From assembly GCF_018130145.1 (NCBI RefSeq), contig NZ_JAFCMB010000014.1, positions 62,001 to 126,000 of the forward strand: a stretch of DNA of 64,000 nucleotides. Reading direction: 5' to 3'. The notes below the pieces were generated by a model. It ran no database searches, was not told where the DNA came from, and saw only the letters and a list, made by a program, of their open reading frames with translations. This DNA comes from Bradyrhizobium sp. AUGA SZCCT0176 (GTDB taxonomy: Bacteria; Pseudomonadota; Alphaproteobacteria; Rhizobiales; Xanthobacteraceae). The translations under genes were made by a program, and so were the position numbers. Each line of letters starts with the position of its first letter. The stretch's first letter is position 1. Below are positions 1-8,209 of the stretch, one piece after another.

Positions 1-673
1 GCGGCAGGCCGGCGGTGGATCTGCCGTTCCAGCTGAAATCGTAACTCAGCACCACGCCGCGGCCGGTGGCGCGGTCATAGGCGAGCAGGCGATCCGGCAC
101 ATACAGCACGATGTCGCGCTGGTCGGTCTCGCGCGCGCGCTTCTGCACGAGGTCCTCGATCTGGAATACGAGGTCGTAGGCGAAGGCGCCGAACAGGCCG
201 AGCAGCGGATCGTCATTGGCGGTGAAGCTTGCGACGAGATCGCGCACCAGCGACATCACGCTGGCGCGTCGGGTGCGCTGGTCTTCATCGACAGGCGCGG
301 GTCCGCGGATGATATGGCCGGCGAGACGCGACGCGCTCTGCTCGGTGACGACGACGCAAGCCTCGCGCAGGACGTCGCCGAGAAAGGCGATCAGCACCTC
401 GCCGCGCCCGTTGAGCGCGCTAAGCGCGAAATTCGCGCCCTCGGTTTCCAGCACCAGCGGCGGGTCGGAAAAGCCAAGGTCAAAGCTCTCGTAGCGGCCC
501 GGCACCGTGGTGCCCGAAGACAGCACCACGCCACGGCGGCGGTCGAGCAGGTCGATCAGGTCATCGAGCCGCTTGGCGTCGCCGGAAAATTGCTCAACGG
601 TGCGCGAGATCGCAAGACCACTGGCGGTCCGGTATTCGCTGTGCTCGGGCAGGGAGAAGACGGTCCTGTTCAT
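1..673 (-). CDS. trpE: Anthranilate synthase component I (N-terminal part, cut by window edge)
   Basis: Catalyses the chorismate-to-anthranilate step of tryptophan synthesis in the cytoplasm. Reading from an ATG at 673 on the minus strand gives about 224 codons with no stop to the window edge. The protein starts MNRTVFSLPEHSEYRT and carries SSGTTVPGRYESFDLGF, GLFGAFAYDLVFQ and YVPDRLLAYDRATGRG, which I recognise as the N-terminal half of rhizobial TrpE. In this group trpE is normally fused to trpG, but the C-terminal part lies outside the window, so the fusion cannot be confirmed. A ribosome-binding sequence (AGAGGA) precedes the ATG. It is preceded by the trpL leader at 804-851, so attenuation control is expected. 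Confidence 0.93.
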   Translation of the reverse strand, partial: MNRTVFSLPEHSEYRTASGLAISRTVEQFSGDAKRLDDLIDLLDRRRGVVLSSGTTVPGRYESFDLGFSDPPLVLETEGANFALSALNGRGEVLIAFLGDVLREACVVVTEQSASRLAGHIIRGPAPVDEDQRTRRASVMSLVRDLVASFTANDDPLLGLFGAFAYDLVFQIEDLVQKRARETDQRDIVLYVPDRLLAYDRATGRGVVLSYDFSWNGRSTAGLP

Positions 674-729
674 GTGATCCTCTTACGAAACTTGGTGAGG
701 GAACGCCACACAGGACAAACGAAGGGCAA

Positions 730-764
730 ACAAACTAACCGCCGGTCGCACTGCGATGGCGACC
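730..764 (-). terminator. Candidate trp attenuator hairpin
   Basis: On the minus strand GGTCGC (764-759) and GCGACC (749-744) can form a stem around a 9-nt loop, followed by a T-rich stretch (GGTTAGTTTGTTTG). A competing pairing is possible between GCCGGT (796-791) and ACCGGC (746-741), which shares bases with the terminator stem. This is the arrangement expected for transcription attenuation between trpL and trpE. The U-tract is interrupted, so strength is uncertain. Confidence 0.5.
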
Positions 765-803
765 TTCGACGATTGTTAAAATGAAATCGCACCGGCCACC
801 TCT

Positions 804-851
804 TTAAGAGGTGCGCCACCAAAGACGGGATGGGCGGACGGCGGTGCTCAT
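804..851 (-). CDS. trpL: trp operon leader peptide (15 aa)
   Basis: A 15-codon reading frame, MSTAVRPSRLWWRTS, ends in TAA 131 bp upstream of trpE on the same strand. Two adjacent tryptophan codons (TGG TGG at 821-816) near the end are the hallmark of a trp attenuation leader: ribosome stalling there when Trp-tRNA is scarce selects the antiterminator. The stop codon sits within an inverted repeat (CACCTCTT/AAGAGGTG). No good Shine-Dalgarno is visible, and the promoter position predicts that transcription starts at the A of the ATG, giving a leaderless mRNA as described for Sinorhizobium meliloti trpL. The frame is too short for gene finders. Confidence 0.8.
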   Translation of the reverse strand: MSTAVRPSRLWWRTS

Positions 852-857
852 GGCGCT

Positions 858-886
858 TAATCACCATCCGCCGCGAGCGATGTCAA
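858..886 (-). promoter_or_regulatory. Predicted sigma-70 promoter of trpL-trpE
   Basis: On the minus strand a perfect -35 hexamer TTGACA (886-881) is followed after 17 bp by TGATTA (863-858), a weak -10. Seven bases downstream lies position 851, the A of the trpL ATG, so the predicted transcript is leaderless. Confidence 0.6.
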
Positions 887-1028
887 GGGAGGCCCTGGCG
901 CCCTGGCCTGCCCGTGCCTGGCCCGCCGGCCATCTTTTGGGGTTTGAAACGGGCAAAATCCGCGTAGCATCCGGCCCAAGCGGCGGCGGCAACAACGCCC
1001 GAAAACAACAAGCAGGCGGAGGCAAGGG

Positions 1029-2024
1029 ATGGCATTGCTGGGTCTGGGATACGCGGGCTTCGGATCGGATGCGCTGGAGGACTGGCGCCAGTTCGGGACC
1101 TCGCTGGTCGGCCTGCAGGCGGTCGAGCGCGGCAACTCGCTGCTGGCCTTCCGGATGGACGACCGCAAGCAGCGCATCGTCATCGACCGCGCGATGGGCG
1201 AAGGCGCGCGCTTCTTCGGCTGGGAAGTCGCCGACGCGGCGGCGCTGGACCAGCTTGCAGCCCGGCTCGAACAAGCCGGCGTCAATGTCACGGCCGAGCC
1301 AAAGACGCTGGCCGATGCCCGGCGCGTGCGCGGCCTGATCTCGTTTCGCGATCCCGGCGGCAACCGGCTCGAGGCGTTTTACGGCGCCGAGATCGACGAG
1401 ACGCCGTTCAGTCCGGGCCGCTCGATCTCGGGCTTTCGCACCGGTCCGCTCGGCCTCGGACATGCCGTACTGACCGTCGAGCACATCGATCCGATGATGG
1501 CGTTCTATGTCGACGTGCTCGGCTTCGGGCTTTCCGACTACATCGAAAAGCCGTTCCGCGCCTATTTCTTTCACGTCAACGCGCGGCATCACAGCCTGGC
1601 GCTGATCGAGACCGGCAAGAACGGCATGCATCATCTGATGGTGGAATTGTTCTCGCTCGACGATGTCGGGCAATCCTACGACATCGCAATGATGCAGCCG
1701 GACCGAATCGGCGTCACGCTCGGCCGCCACACCAACGATTTCATGACCTCATTCTACGCCAAGACACCGTCGTCCTTCATGATCGAATGCGGCTGGGGCG
1801 GCCGCGAGATCGATCCCGCGACATGGCAGCCGGTCGAAATGCATCACGGCCCGAGCCTGTGGGGACACGAGCGCGTCTGGCTGCCGCCAAAAGACCGCGA
1901 GACCGCGCGCCAGATGCGGATGCAAGCCGCCACCGAAGGCCTGCGCGCGCCGGTGCAGGTGATGGAAGGTAATTACCAGCTGATGTCGGGCACGTGTGCG
2001 TGGTGGGATGGGGTGAAGCAGTAG
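1029..2024 (+). CDS. Extradiol ring-cleavage dioxygenase-like VOC protein (BphC type)
   Basis: A 331-residue protein with two vicinal-oxygen-chelate modules (about 3-120 and 142-290), the size and layout of type I extradiol dioxygenases such as 2,3-dihydroxybiphenyl 1,2-dioxygenase. The C-terminal module keeps the Fe(II) ligands: His145 (GLGHAVLTV), the His pair at 201-202 (GMHHLMVELFSLDDVG) and Glu253 (MIECGWGG), plus the family motif LGRHTNDFMTSFYA. Family knowledge: it would open a catechol-type ring next to the hydroxyls using O2. The natural substrate cannot be read from sequence, and no other ring-degradation gene is adjacent. The start is preceded by a purine-rich GGAGGCAAGGG. Confidence 0.85.
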   Translation: MALLGLGYAGFGSDALEDWRQFGTSLVGLQAVERGNSLLAFRMDDRKQRIVIDRAMGEGARFFGWEVADAAALDQLAARLEQAGVNVTAEPKTLADARRVRGLISFRDPGGNRLEAFYGAEIDETPFSPGRSISGFRTGPLGLGHAVLTVEHIDPMMAFYVDVLGFGLSDYIEKPFRAYFFHVNARHHSLALIETGKNGMHHLMVELFSLDDVGQSYDIAMMQPDRIGVTLGRHTNDFMTSFYAKTPSSFMIECGWGGREIDPATWQPVEMHHGPSLWGHERVWLPPKDRETARQMRMQAATEGLRAPVQVMEGNYQLMSGTCAWWDGVKQ

Positions 2025-2032
2025 GACCGGCA

Positions 2033-2156
2033 TGTCGTCCCGGCGAACGCCGGGACCCATAACCACCACTGTTCGTGGTTACGGGAGTCGTCGAACACTG
2101 ATTTCTAACCGATAAGCCGCGGCGTATGCGTCCCGGCCTTCGCCGGGACGACGACT
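2033..2156 (+). repeat. Paired palindromic intergenic repeat (family A)
   Basis: Two near-identical 20-bp palindromes, GTCCCGGCGAACGCCGGGAC (2037-2056) and GTCCCGGCCTTCGCCGGGAC (2130-2149), flank about 70 bp containing GCCGCGGCGTATGCG. A second copy with the same architecture lies at 44075-44198. This type of mosaic palindrome is common between convergent genes in Bradyrhizobium genomes. Confidence 0.8.
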
Positions 2157-2162
2157 TCGTTG

Positions 2163-3059
2163 CTACCGATAACACCCCTCTTCGATCTCCTCGATCAGGC
2201 TCCGCGCCTGCGGCTTCCAGCCGAGCTGCCGTGCCCGCACCGCACGCACGCGGCTGTTGGATGCCATGGTGTTTTCAGCCGTGCCCTCGCCCCATTCGGC
2301 GGCCGCCTCTTCCATCGACATCGCCGATGGCGGTCCAGCAAAACCCAGCATGCGGTTGATGGCTTCGCAAACCTCGCGCATCGAATCCTCGCCGTTCTCG
2401 GCGAAGTAGAACGCACCGGCCGGCGACTTCTCGATCGCAAGCGCATAGAGCGTCACGAGATCGTCGATATGAACGTTCGACCAGATATTCTCGCCGGGAC
2501 CGGCATGGGCCGCGTTGCCGCGTTTTTTCGCGAGCTTTATCAGGAAAGGTACCTGCACGCTGTCGCGCCCCGCCCCGTGGCCGATGCCGTAGATCAGGCT
2601 CGGGCAAATGATGACGGGACGGCAGCCCTTGTCGCGATAGGAGAGGATCAATTCGTTCAGCGCGACCCGCGCCGCACGCGCAGGCGATGGCGTAAACGGC
2701 GTGTCTTCATCGAACACCGCATCAGAGCGCTGGCCCTTGGATTGCGTGCCGATGATGCTCGACCCCGAGGTGTGGATGAAAGGCTTGCCGCTTCCGGCCA
2801 GCGCGCCGAGCAGGGCATCCACCGCGCCGGTGTGATCGGCGCTCGCCGCATTGATGACGACGTCGGCGGCGCGCGCCGCCTGCGCGAGGATTTCCGCGTC
2901 ATCCAGCGTTCCCGATAACGGCTCGATGCCGCGGGTGCGCACCGCGTCGGCCTTTTCCGGGGAACGAACCAGGCCGGTGACCTGATGTCCGGCGGCCGCG
3001 AGATGAGCGGCCACCGATCCGCCGATATAACCGGACGCGCCTGTGCAGAAGACTTTCAT
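2163..3059 (-). CDS. NAD(P)-dependent epimerase/dehydratase family protein
   Basis: A 298-residue atypical short-chain dehydrogenase. It begins with a Rossmann dinucleotide-binding motif (MKVFCTGASGYIGGSVA, glycines at about 8, 11 and 14) followed by an Arg in LVRSPEKADAV that would favour NADP. Later segments HTSGSSIIG and PSLIYGIGHGAG are typical of the NAD-dependent epimerase/NmrA-like group that acts on nucleotide sugars or small carbonyl compounds. It stands alone between two repeat clusters, so the substrate is unknown. Confidence 0.82.
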   Translation of the reverse strand: MKVFCTGASGYIGGSVAAHLAAAGHQVTGLVRSPEKADAVRTRGIEPLSGTLDDAEILAQAARAADVVINAASADHTGAVDALLGALAGSGKPFIHTSGSSIIGTQSKGQRSDAVFDEDTPFTPSPARAARVALNELILSYRDKGCRPVIICPSLIYGIGHGAGRDSVQVPFLIKLAKKRGNAAHAGPGENIWSNVHIDDLVTLYALAIEKSPAGAFYFAENGEDSMREVCEAINRMLGFAGPPSAMSMEEAAAEWGEGTAENTMASNSRVRAVRARQLGWKPQARSLIEEIEEGCYR

Positions 3060-3071
3060 TTACAACTCCAC

Positions 3072-3213
3072 CGTCATTGCGAGCCGACGGGTCGCGCGGA
3101 TGCGCGCCCGATGACAGGCTCCGCGAAGCAATCCAGTGTTAGGGACGCAAGATGGATTGCTTCGTCGCGACGCTCCCTTGCGCAAACGCCCGCGTTTGTC
3201 GCAGGCAATGACG
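3072..3213 (+). repeat. CGTCATTGCGAG...GCAATGACG inverted repeat (family B)
   Basis: The element starts CGTCATTGCGAGCC and ends GGCAATGACG, with GAAGCAATCCAG and GGATTGCTTCGTCG as inner inverted arms. A shorter copy is at 8578-8660. It fills the space between the epimerase and dienelactone hydrolase genes. Confidence 0.8.
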
Positions 3214-3228
3214 AGGAGGCGCTTGATC

Positions 3229-3903
3229 TCACCCCAGATGCTTCCTGAAAAACTCCGTCGCGCGGCCCCAGGCGAGCTCCGCGCACTGCCGGTCGTGCAC
3301 CGACAGGCGCTGTTCATTGCCGAAGCCGTGCTCGGCGTCATAGCGGAACAGCTCCAGCGACTTTCCCGCTTCCTTCATCGCCTTTTCGAAACCATCGACC
3401 AGCGCCGGCGTGCACCAGTCGTCCTTGGCGGCGAAATGGCCCTGCAGCGGAATTTTCACATCCGCCGGTTTTGCCGCCTGCTCCGGCGGGATGCCGTAGA
3501 ACACGACACCGGCCGTGAGCTCCGGAATCCTGGTGGCGCCGATGATGGTGACAGCACCGCCGAGACAAAAGCCGGTCAGGCCGACCTTGGCGCCGTTCTT
3601 GGCGAGATATTGCGCGGCGCCGCGCACCGTCTGCGTCGTCGCATCCATGAAATCCAGCGAGTTCATCTCTTTGCCGGCGGCGTCGGTGTCGTGATACGGC
3701 ACCACCGTGCCCTTGTAGAGATCCGGCGCCAACGCGTCGAAGCCGGCCACGGCGAAGCGGTCGCACATGCCCTTGATCTGGTCCTGCAGCCCCCACCATT
3801 CCTGGATCACGACCACGCCCGGCGCATTGCCGCGCGCGGCATTGGCGAGATAGCCGGCCGCGTCCTTGCCGTCGGGACGCTTGAAAGTGATGCTGGTTCC
3901 CAT
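3229..3903 (-). CDS. Dienelactone hydrolase family protein
   Basis: A 224-residue alpha/beta hydrolase. The catalytic triad of the family is visible: Cys113 in GFCLGGAV, Asp at 161/162 (FAAKDDW) and His192 (AEHGFGN), with Glu35 in VIQEWWGL acting as the usual charge partner of the Cys. Family role: hydrolysis of dienelactone in chlorocatechol degradation, or of related lactones/esters. I start at the ATG at 3903 (MGTSITFKRPDG) because it has a GGAGG six bases upstream. An upstream in-frame ATG at 4068 would only translate repeat DNA. Confidence 0.88.
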   Translation of the reverse strand: MGTSITFKRPDGKDAAGYLANAARGNAPGVVVIQEWWGLQDQIKGMCDRFAVAGFDALAPDLYKGTVVPYHDTDAAGKEMNSLDFMDATTQTVRGAAQYLAKNGAKVGLTGFCLGGAVTIIGATRIPELTAGVVFYGIPPEQAAKPADVKIPLQGHFAAKDDWCTPALVDGFEKAMKEAGKSLELFRYDAEHGFGNEQRLSVHDRQCAELAWGRATEFFRKHLG

Positions 3904-3980
3904 GAGGTCCTCCATATTTTTTGGGGAGCGATTGGCGGCCATTTTGTCCGCTGCAGGGTCAGGAAGCAATCCGCCTCCAC

Positions 3981-4063
3981 CGTCATTCCGGGATGGTGCG
4001 CTAGCACCAGACCCGGAATCTCGAGATTCCGGGTTCGATGCTGCGCATCGCCCTGGAATGACG
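3981..4063 (+). repeat. CGTCATTCCGGG...GGAATGACG inverted repeat (family C)
   Basis: The element starts CGTCATTCCGGGATG and ends CCTGGAATGACG, with CCCGGAATCTCGAGATTCCGGG as an internal palindrome. A second copy is at 42688-42789, where the same CTCGAGATTCCGGG core is found. Confidence 0.8.
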
Positions 4064-4070
4064 AACACAA

Positions 4071-4093
4071 AAAAAGCCCCCGCAGGGGCTTTT
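4071..4093 (-). terminator. Rho-independent terminator after fbcH
   Basis: AAAAAGCCCCCGCAGGGGCTTTT forms a GC-rich stem with T-runs on both strands. It lies 24 bp beyond the fbcH stop and could act in both directions. Confidence 0.8.
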
Positions 4094-4116
4094 CCAAATT
4101 GCGATGACGCCAGCGC

Positions 4117-6180
4117 TTAGTGCGCGTTAGCCCAGACCTTCTTCTTGGTGAAGTAGAGCAGGCCCGTGAGCAGGATCAGGAACACGAACACCTGCAGACC
4201 GAGCCGCTTGCGCGCCTCCATGTGCGGTTCCGCGGTCCACATCAGGAAGGTGGTGACGTCCTTGGAGTACTGCGCGACGGTGGCCGGCGCACCGTCGTCA
4301 TACGTCACCTGGCCGTCACTGAGCGGCTTCGGCATCTTGATGGCGTGGCCGGGGAAATACTTGTTGTAGTAGGAACCTTCCGGGAGCGAGAAGCCGGCCG
4401 GCGGCTTGTCTTCATAGCCCTGCAGCACGGCCGTAACGTAATCCGGGCCCTGCTCCTGGTACTGGGTGAAGAAGTCGACCAGGAACATCGGGAAGCCGCG
4501 CTTGTAGGAACGCGCCTTGGTGATCAGCGACAGGTCCGGCGGAAACGCGCCGCCATTGGCGGCCCGCGCCGCGTTCTCGTTCGGGAACGGCGACGGGAAA
4601 TAGTCGGCCGGCCGGCCCGCCCGCTCGAACATCTCACCCTTGTCGTCCGGACCGTCCTTGACCTTGTAATCGGACGCGAACGCCGCCGCCTGCGCCACCG
4701 AATAACCGGGACCGCCGGCTTCGGCGAGGTTGCGGAAGGCGACGTAGGACAGGCCGTGGCAGGACGCACAGACTTCCTTGTAGACCTTCAGGCCGCGCTG
4801 CAGCGCGCCACGATCGAACTTGCCCATCGGGCCCGAGAACGACCACTTGTTTCCGGGCGGGGCAACGCCATGGTCCTCGGCGCGTGCATTCTGCGTACCA
4901 CCGACCAGGAGACCGCCAGCGACGACGAGCGCGACCACCACTGAGGCCACCTTGCCGCCGTGCTTGGCCAGCACGTCGTCGGCGATCGAGTTCGGCACCG
5001 GACGCGGCGTCTCGATCCGGCTCAAGAGCGGCAGCAGGATCAGGAAATAGGCGAAATACAAGAAGGTCAGGATACGGCCGGCGATCACGTAGATGCCTTC
5101 CGGCGGCTGCGAGCCGAGATAGCCGAGCCCGAGGCAGACCACGACGAAGATCCAGAAAAACTGCTTCGCCAGCGGACGATATTTCGAGGAGCGGGTCCGC
5201 GCGTTATCGAGCCAGGGCAGGAACGCCAGGATGATGATTGCGCCGAACATCGCCACCACACCGGCCAGCTTGTTCGGGATCGAGCGCAGGATCGCGTAGA
5301 ACGGCAGATAGTACCATTCCGGCACGATGTGCGCCGGCGTCACGCCGGGATTGGCGGGAATGTAGTTGTCGGCGTCGCCGAGATAGTTCGGCATGTAGAA
5401 GATGAACCATGCGAAGAACAGCATGAAGCAGGAGACGCCGAACGCATCCTTGATGGTCGCGTAGGGCGTGAAAGGCACGGTGTCCTTTTCGGTTTTCGCC
5501 TCGACACCGGCTGGATTGTTCTGGCCCGCAACGTGCAGCGCCCAGACGTGCAGCACGACCACGCCGGCGATCACGAACGGCAAGAGATAGTGCAGCGAGA
5601 AGAAGCGGTTCAGCGTCGGGTTGCCGACGGCATAGCCGCCCCACAGCAGCGTCACGATGCTCTCGCCGAAATACGGTACGGCCGAGAACAGATTGGTGAT
5701 GACGGTGGCGCCCCAGAAGCTCATCTGGCCCCACGGCAGCACATAGCCCATGAAGCCGGTCGCCATCATCAAGAGGTAGATGATGACGCCGAGGATCCAG
5801 AGGATTTCGCGCGGCTCCTTGTACGACCCGTAATAAAGGCCGCGGAACATGTGGATGTAGACGGCGAAGAAGAACATCGAGGCGCCGCAGGCGTGCATGT
5901 TGCGCAGCAGCCAGCCGTAATTGACGTCGCGGACGATCAGTTCGATCGACTTGAAGGCCATGTCAGCGTGCGGCGTGTAATGCATCGCCAGGATCACGCC
6001 TGTCAGGATCTGCAGGCCCAGCATCATTGAGAGGATGGCGCCGAAGGTCCACCAGTAGTTCAGGTTACGCGGCGTCGGATAGGCCACGAACGAGGAATGG
6101 ACGAGGCCCATGATCGGGAGACGCCGTTCGATCCACTTCAAGGCGGGATTGGTCGGCTGGAAATCGGATGGTCCGCTCAT
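4117..6180 (-). CDS. fbcH: Fused cytochrome b/cytochrome c1 of the bc1 complex
   Basis: A 687-residue precursor that provides two subunits of ubiquinol:cytochrome c oxidoreductase in the inner membrane. Residues 1-400 are cytochrome b: heme ligands His96/His197 and His110/His211, and the Qo-site PEWY at 287-290. A linker helix ending in NARAEDHG (about 412-437) resembles a signal peptide. Residues about 440-687 are cytochrome c1, with heme motif CASCH (471-475), a Met-containing AIKMPKPL segment and a C-terminal membrane anchor before KKKVWANAH. In Bradyrhizobium the FbcH polyprotein is known to be cut into b and c1 after export. The gene follows petA by 63 bp on the same strand. Confidence 0.97.
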   Translation of the reverse strand: MSGPSDFQPTNPALKWIERRLPIMGLVHSSFVAYPTPRNLNYWWTFGAILSMMLGLQILTGVILAMHYTPHADMAFKSIELIVRDVNYGWLLRNMHACGASMFFFAVYIHMFRGLYYGSYKEPREILWILGVIIYLLMMATGFMGYVLPWGQMSFWGATVITNLFSAVPYFGESIVTLLWGGYAVGNPTLNRFFSLHYLLPFVIAGVVVLHVWALHVAGQNNPAGVEAKTEKDTVPFTPYATIKDAFGVSCFMLFFAWFIFYMPNYLGDADNYIPANPGVTPAHIVPEWYYLPFYAILRSIPNKLAGVVAMFGAIIILAFLPWLDNARTRSSKYRPLAKQFFWIFVVVCLGLGYLGSQPPEGIYVIAGRILTFLYFAYFLILLPLLSRIETPRPVPNSIADDVLAKHGGKVASVVVALVVAGGLLVGGTQNARAEDHGVAPPGNKWSFSGPMGKFDRGALQRGLKVYKEVCASCHGLSYVAFRNLAEAGGPGYSVAQAAAFASDYKVKDGPDDKGEMFERAGRPADYFPSPFPNENAARAANGGAFPPDLSLITKARSYKRGFPMFLVDFFTQYQEQGPDYVTAVLQGYEDKPPAGFSLPEGSYYNKYFPGHAIKMPKPLSDGQVTYDDGAPATVAQYSKDVTTFLMWTAEPHMEARKRLGLQVFVFLILLTGLLYFTKKKVWANAH

Positions 6181-6243
6181 TGATGCGATCCTGAGGAAGT
6201 AAAACGACGCGACGGATTGAGGTCCCGGACGGGCGTCCGGGCC

Positions 6244-6774
6244 TTAGCCGATCTGGATTTTGGTGTCGGAAACGAACGTGTAGGGCGGCACCGGCAGGTT
6301 GCTGGGCGCCGGGCCTGAACGGATGCGGCCCGAGGTGTCGTACACCGAACCGTGGCAGGGGCAGAAGAAGCCGTCGTAACTGCCCTCATGGGCGATCGGG
6401 ATGCAGCCGAGATGGGTGCAGATGCCGATCACGACCAGCCACTGGTCGTGGCCCGCCTTGACGCGTGCCGAGTCGGGCTGCGGATCGGGCAGGCTCGACA
6501 GCGACACCTTTTGCGCCTCTTCGATCTGCTTCTTGGTGCGATGGCTGATGTAAATCGGCTTGCCGCGCCAGAACACCTTGATGTCCTGTCCCTCGGCGAT
6601 CGGCGTCAGATCGACCTCGATCGGCGCACCGGCCGCGATCGTCGCGGCGTCCGGGTTCATCTGGGCAACGAGCGGCCATACTGCGGCGGCGGCACCTACG
6701 GCGGCGACGGCTCCCGTTGAAACAAAAAGAAAATCACGGCGTGTCGGATGGTCCGCCGAAGACGCTGTCGTCAC
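6244..6774 (-). CDS. petA: Ubiquinol-cytochrome c reductase Rieske iron-sulfur subunit
   Basis: A 176-residue Rieske protein. The cluster motifs CTHLGC (119-124) and CPCHGS (138-143) supply the two Cys and two His ligands of the [2Fe-2S] centre. An N-terminal twin-arginine sequence (TRRDFLF, 11-17) and hydrophobic anchor (about 18-38) fit Tat-dependent insertion. I choose the GTG at 6774 (VTTASSADHP) because the family starts here; longer in-frame options extend into low-complexity noncoding sequence. First gene of the bc1 operon, ahead of fbcH. Confidence 0.94.
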   Translation of the reverse strand: MTTASSADHPTRRDFLFVSTGAVAAVGAAAAVWPLVAQMNPDAATIAAGAPIEVDLTPIAEGQDIKVFWRGKPIYISHRTKKQIEEAQKVSLSSLPDPQPDSARVKAGHDQWLVVIGICTHLGCIPIAHEGSYDGFFCPCHGSVYDTSGRIRSGPAPSNLPVPPYTFVSDTKIQIG

Positions 6775-7052
6775 GATTCCAAGCCCTTTCTCATCTGCAG
6801 CCAGCGGAACCGCCCCGGAAACGCTGAAAACGCACCCAGAAGAGGCTGCCGGCGCCCGCGGCCCCCGCGGCGGCAGAAAGACCACTTTTCCCCGCCAAAT
6901 CCGGCGGAACAAGCAATCCAGAATCGTTCTATTGGCACCCTTGCCGTAAGAGCGCAAGCCCGCTATCGGCTCGCAAGCGTGCAATGCACTAAATCCACGC
7001 CGAGCTGTGATTTTTCAGTCATTTCATCAGGGCTTCACAGGCCGCCAACATC

Positions 7053-7508
7053 ATGCAGATTGCGCTTTTCCAGCCCGACATCCCCCAGAACACCGGAACG
7101 ATTCTGCGCCTGTGCGCATGCCTGGATGTCGCGGCCCACATTATCGAGCCCGCGGGCTTTCCGGTCTCCGACCGCCATTTCCGCCGCTCCGGCATGGACT
7201 ATCTCGACCATGTCGCTATTACACGCCACGACTCATGGTCAAAATTCGAGCAATGGCGTAACGACGGCGGTTTCCGGCTGGTCCTGCTTACGACCAAGGG
7301 GGCCGGTTCCTATCTGGATTACCGATACCAGCGGGACGACGTCCTGCTGTTCGGGAGGGAATCCGCGGGGGTCCCCGACGAGGTCGCCGGCGTCGCGGAC
7401 GCGCGGCTGGTGATCCCGATCAAGCCGGGCCTGCGTTCGCTCAACGTCGCGATGGCGGCCGCCATGGCACTAGGCGAGGCGCTACGGCAAACCGGTTCCA
7501 AGACCTGA
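7053..7508 (+). CDS. trmL: tRNA (cytidine/uridine-34 2'-O)-methyltransferase
   Basis: A 151-residue SPOUT methyltransferase that methylates the wobble ribose of certain tRNA-Leu isoacceptors using SAM. The knot-forming motifs are present: ALFQPDIPQNTGTILRLCAC at the N terminus, LLFGRESAGVPDEV in the middle and IPIKPGLRSLNVAMAAAMAL at the C terminus. Length matches the family. Divergent from petA, with 278 bp between the two starts. Confidence 0.93.
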   Translation: MQIALFQPDIPQNTGTILRLCACLDVAAHIIEPAGFPVSDRHFRRSGMDYLDHVAITRHDSWSKFEQWRNDGGFRLVLLTTKGAGSYLDYRYQRDDVLLFGRESAGVPDEVAGVADARLVIPIKPGLRSLNVAMAAAMALGEALRQTGSKT

Positions 7509-7541
7509 TCGAGAAAGGCTTGATCGAGACCTGATGGAGAG

Positions 7542-8177
7542 ATGGTGAGTTACGCGGTCAAAGAGATATTTCTGACCCTCCAGGGCGAAGGCGCGCATGC
7601 CGGCCGTGCGGCCGTGTTTTGCCGTTTCGCCGGCTGCAACCTCTGGACTGGCCGAGAACAGGACCGTAGCTCCGCCACGTGCAAATTCTGCGACACCGAT
7701 TTCGTCGGCACCGACGGCACGCTGGGCGGCCGCTACGCCTCGGCCGATGAGCTCGCCGATACCATCGCCACGCAATGGACCGGCGCGAGCGCCAACCGCT
7801 ACGTCGTGCTGACCGGCGGCGAGCCGCTGCTGCAGGTGGACACGCCGTTCATCGACGCGCTGCATGCGCGCGGCTTCGAGATCGGCATCGAAACCAACGG
7901 CACCATCGAGCCGCCCGAGGGCATGGACTGGGTCTGCGTCAGCCCGAAAGCCGGCTCCGACCTCGTGGTGCGCCGGGGCCATGAGTTGAAGCTGGTCTAT
8001 CCGCAAGCGGGTGCAGCCCCCGAGCAATTCGAAGGTCTCGCCTTCGAGCGCTTCTCGCTGCAGCCGTTGGATGGACCCGACGTAACCGCAAATACCGCGC
8101 GCGCGATCGACTATTGCCTGCAGCACCCGCAATGGCGACTCAGCCTGCAGACACACAAGACACTCGGCATCAGGTAG
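7542..8177 (+). CDS. queE: 7-carboxy-7-deazaguanine synthase
   Basis: A 211-residue radical-SAM enzyme that converts 6-carboxytetrahydropterin to 7-carboxy-7-deazaguanine for queuosine in tRNA. The cluster-binding cysteines are Cys32, Cys47 and Cys50 in the CX14CX2C spacing typical of this QueE type (GCNLWTG then TCKFCDTDF), preceded by the substrate-binding LQGEGAHAGR. The SAM GGEP motif is at LTGGEPLLQ. Start ATG at 7542 follows GGAGAG. queD follows after 32 bp, indicating an operon; queC and queF are not in the window. Confidence 0.93.
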   Translation: MVSYAVKEIFLTLQGEGAHAGRAAVFCRFAGCNLWTGREQDRSSATCKFCDTDFVGTDGTLGGRYASADELADTIATQWTGASANRYVVLTGGEPLLQVDTPFIDALHARGFEIGIETNGTIEPPEGMDWVCVSPKAGSDLVVRRGHELKLVYPQAGAAPEQFEGLAFERFSLQPLDGPDVTANTARAIDYCLQHPQWRLSLQTHKTLGIR

Positions 8178-8209
8178 TACTGGCATCAGATAGGATTTGA
8201 GCTTTCGCA

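Noticed and set aside
3904..4068. N-terminal extension of the dienelactone hydrolase
   Set aside because: The extra 55 codons translate the family C repeat (IPGRCAASNPESRDSG-type sequence), and a good GGAGG stands before the ATG at 3903.
4960..6030. Plus-strand open frame opposite fbcH
   Set aside because: fbcH has heme and quinone-site motifs in the right order; the opposite frame is charged low-complexity sequence.
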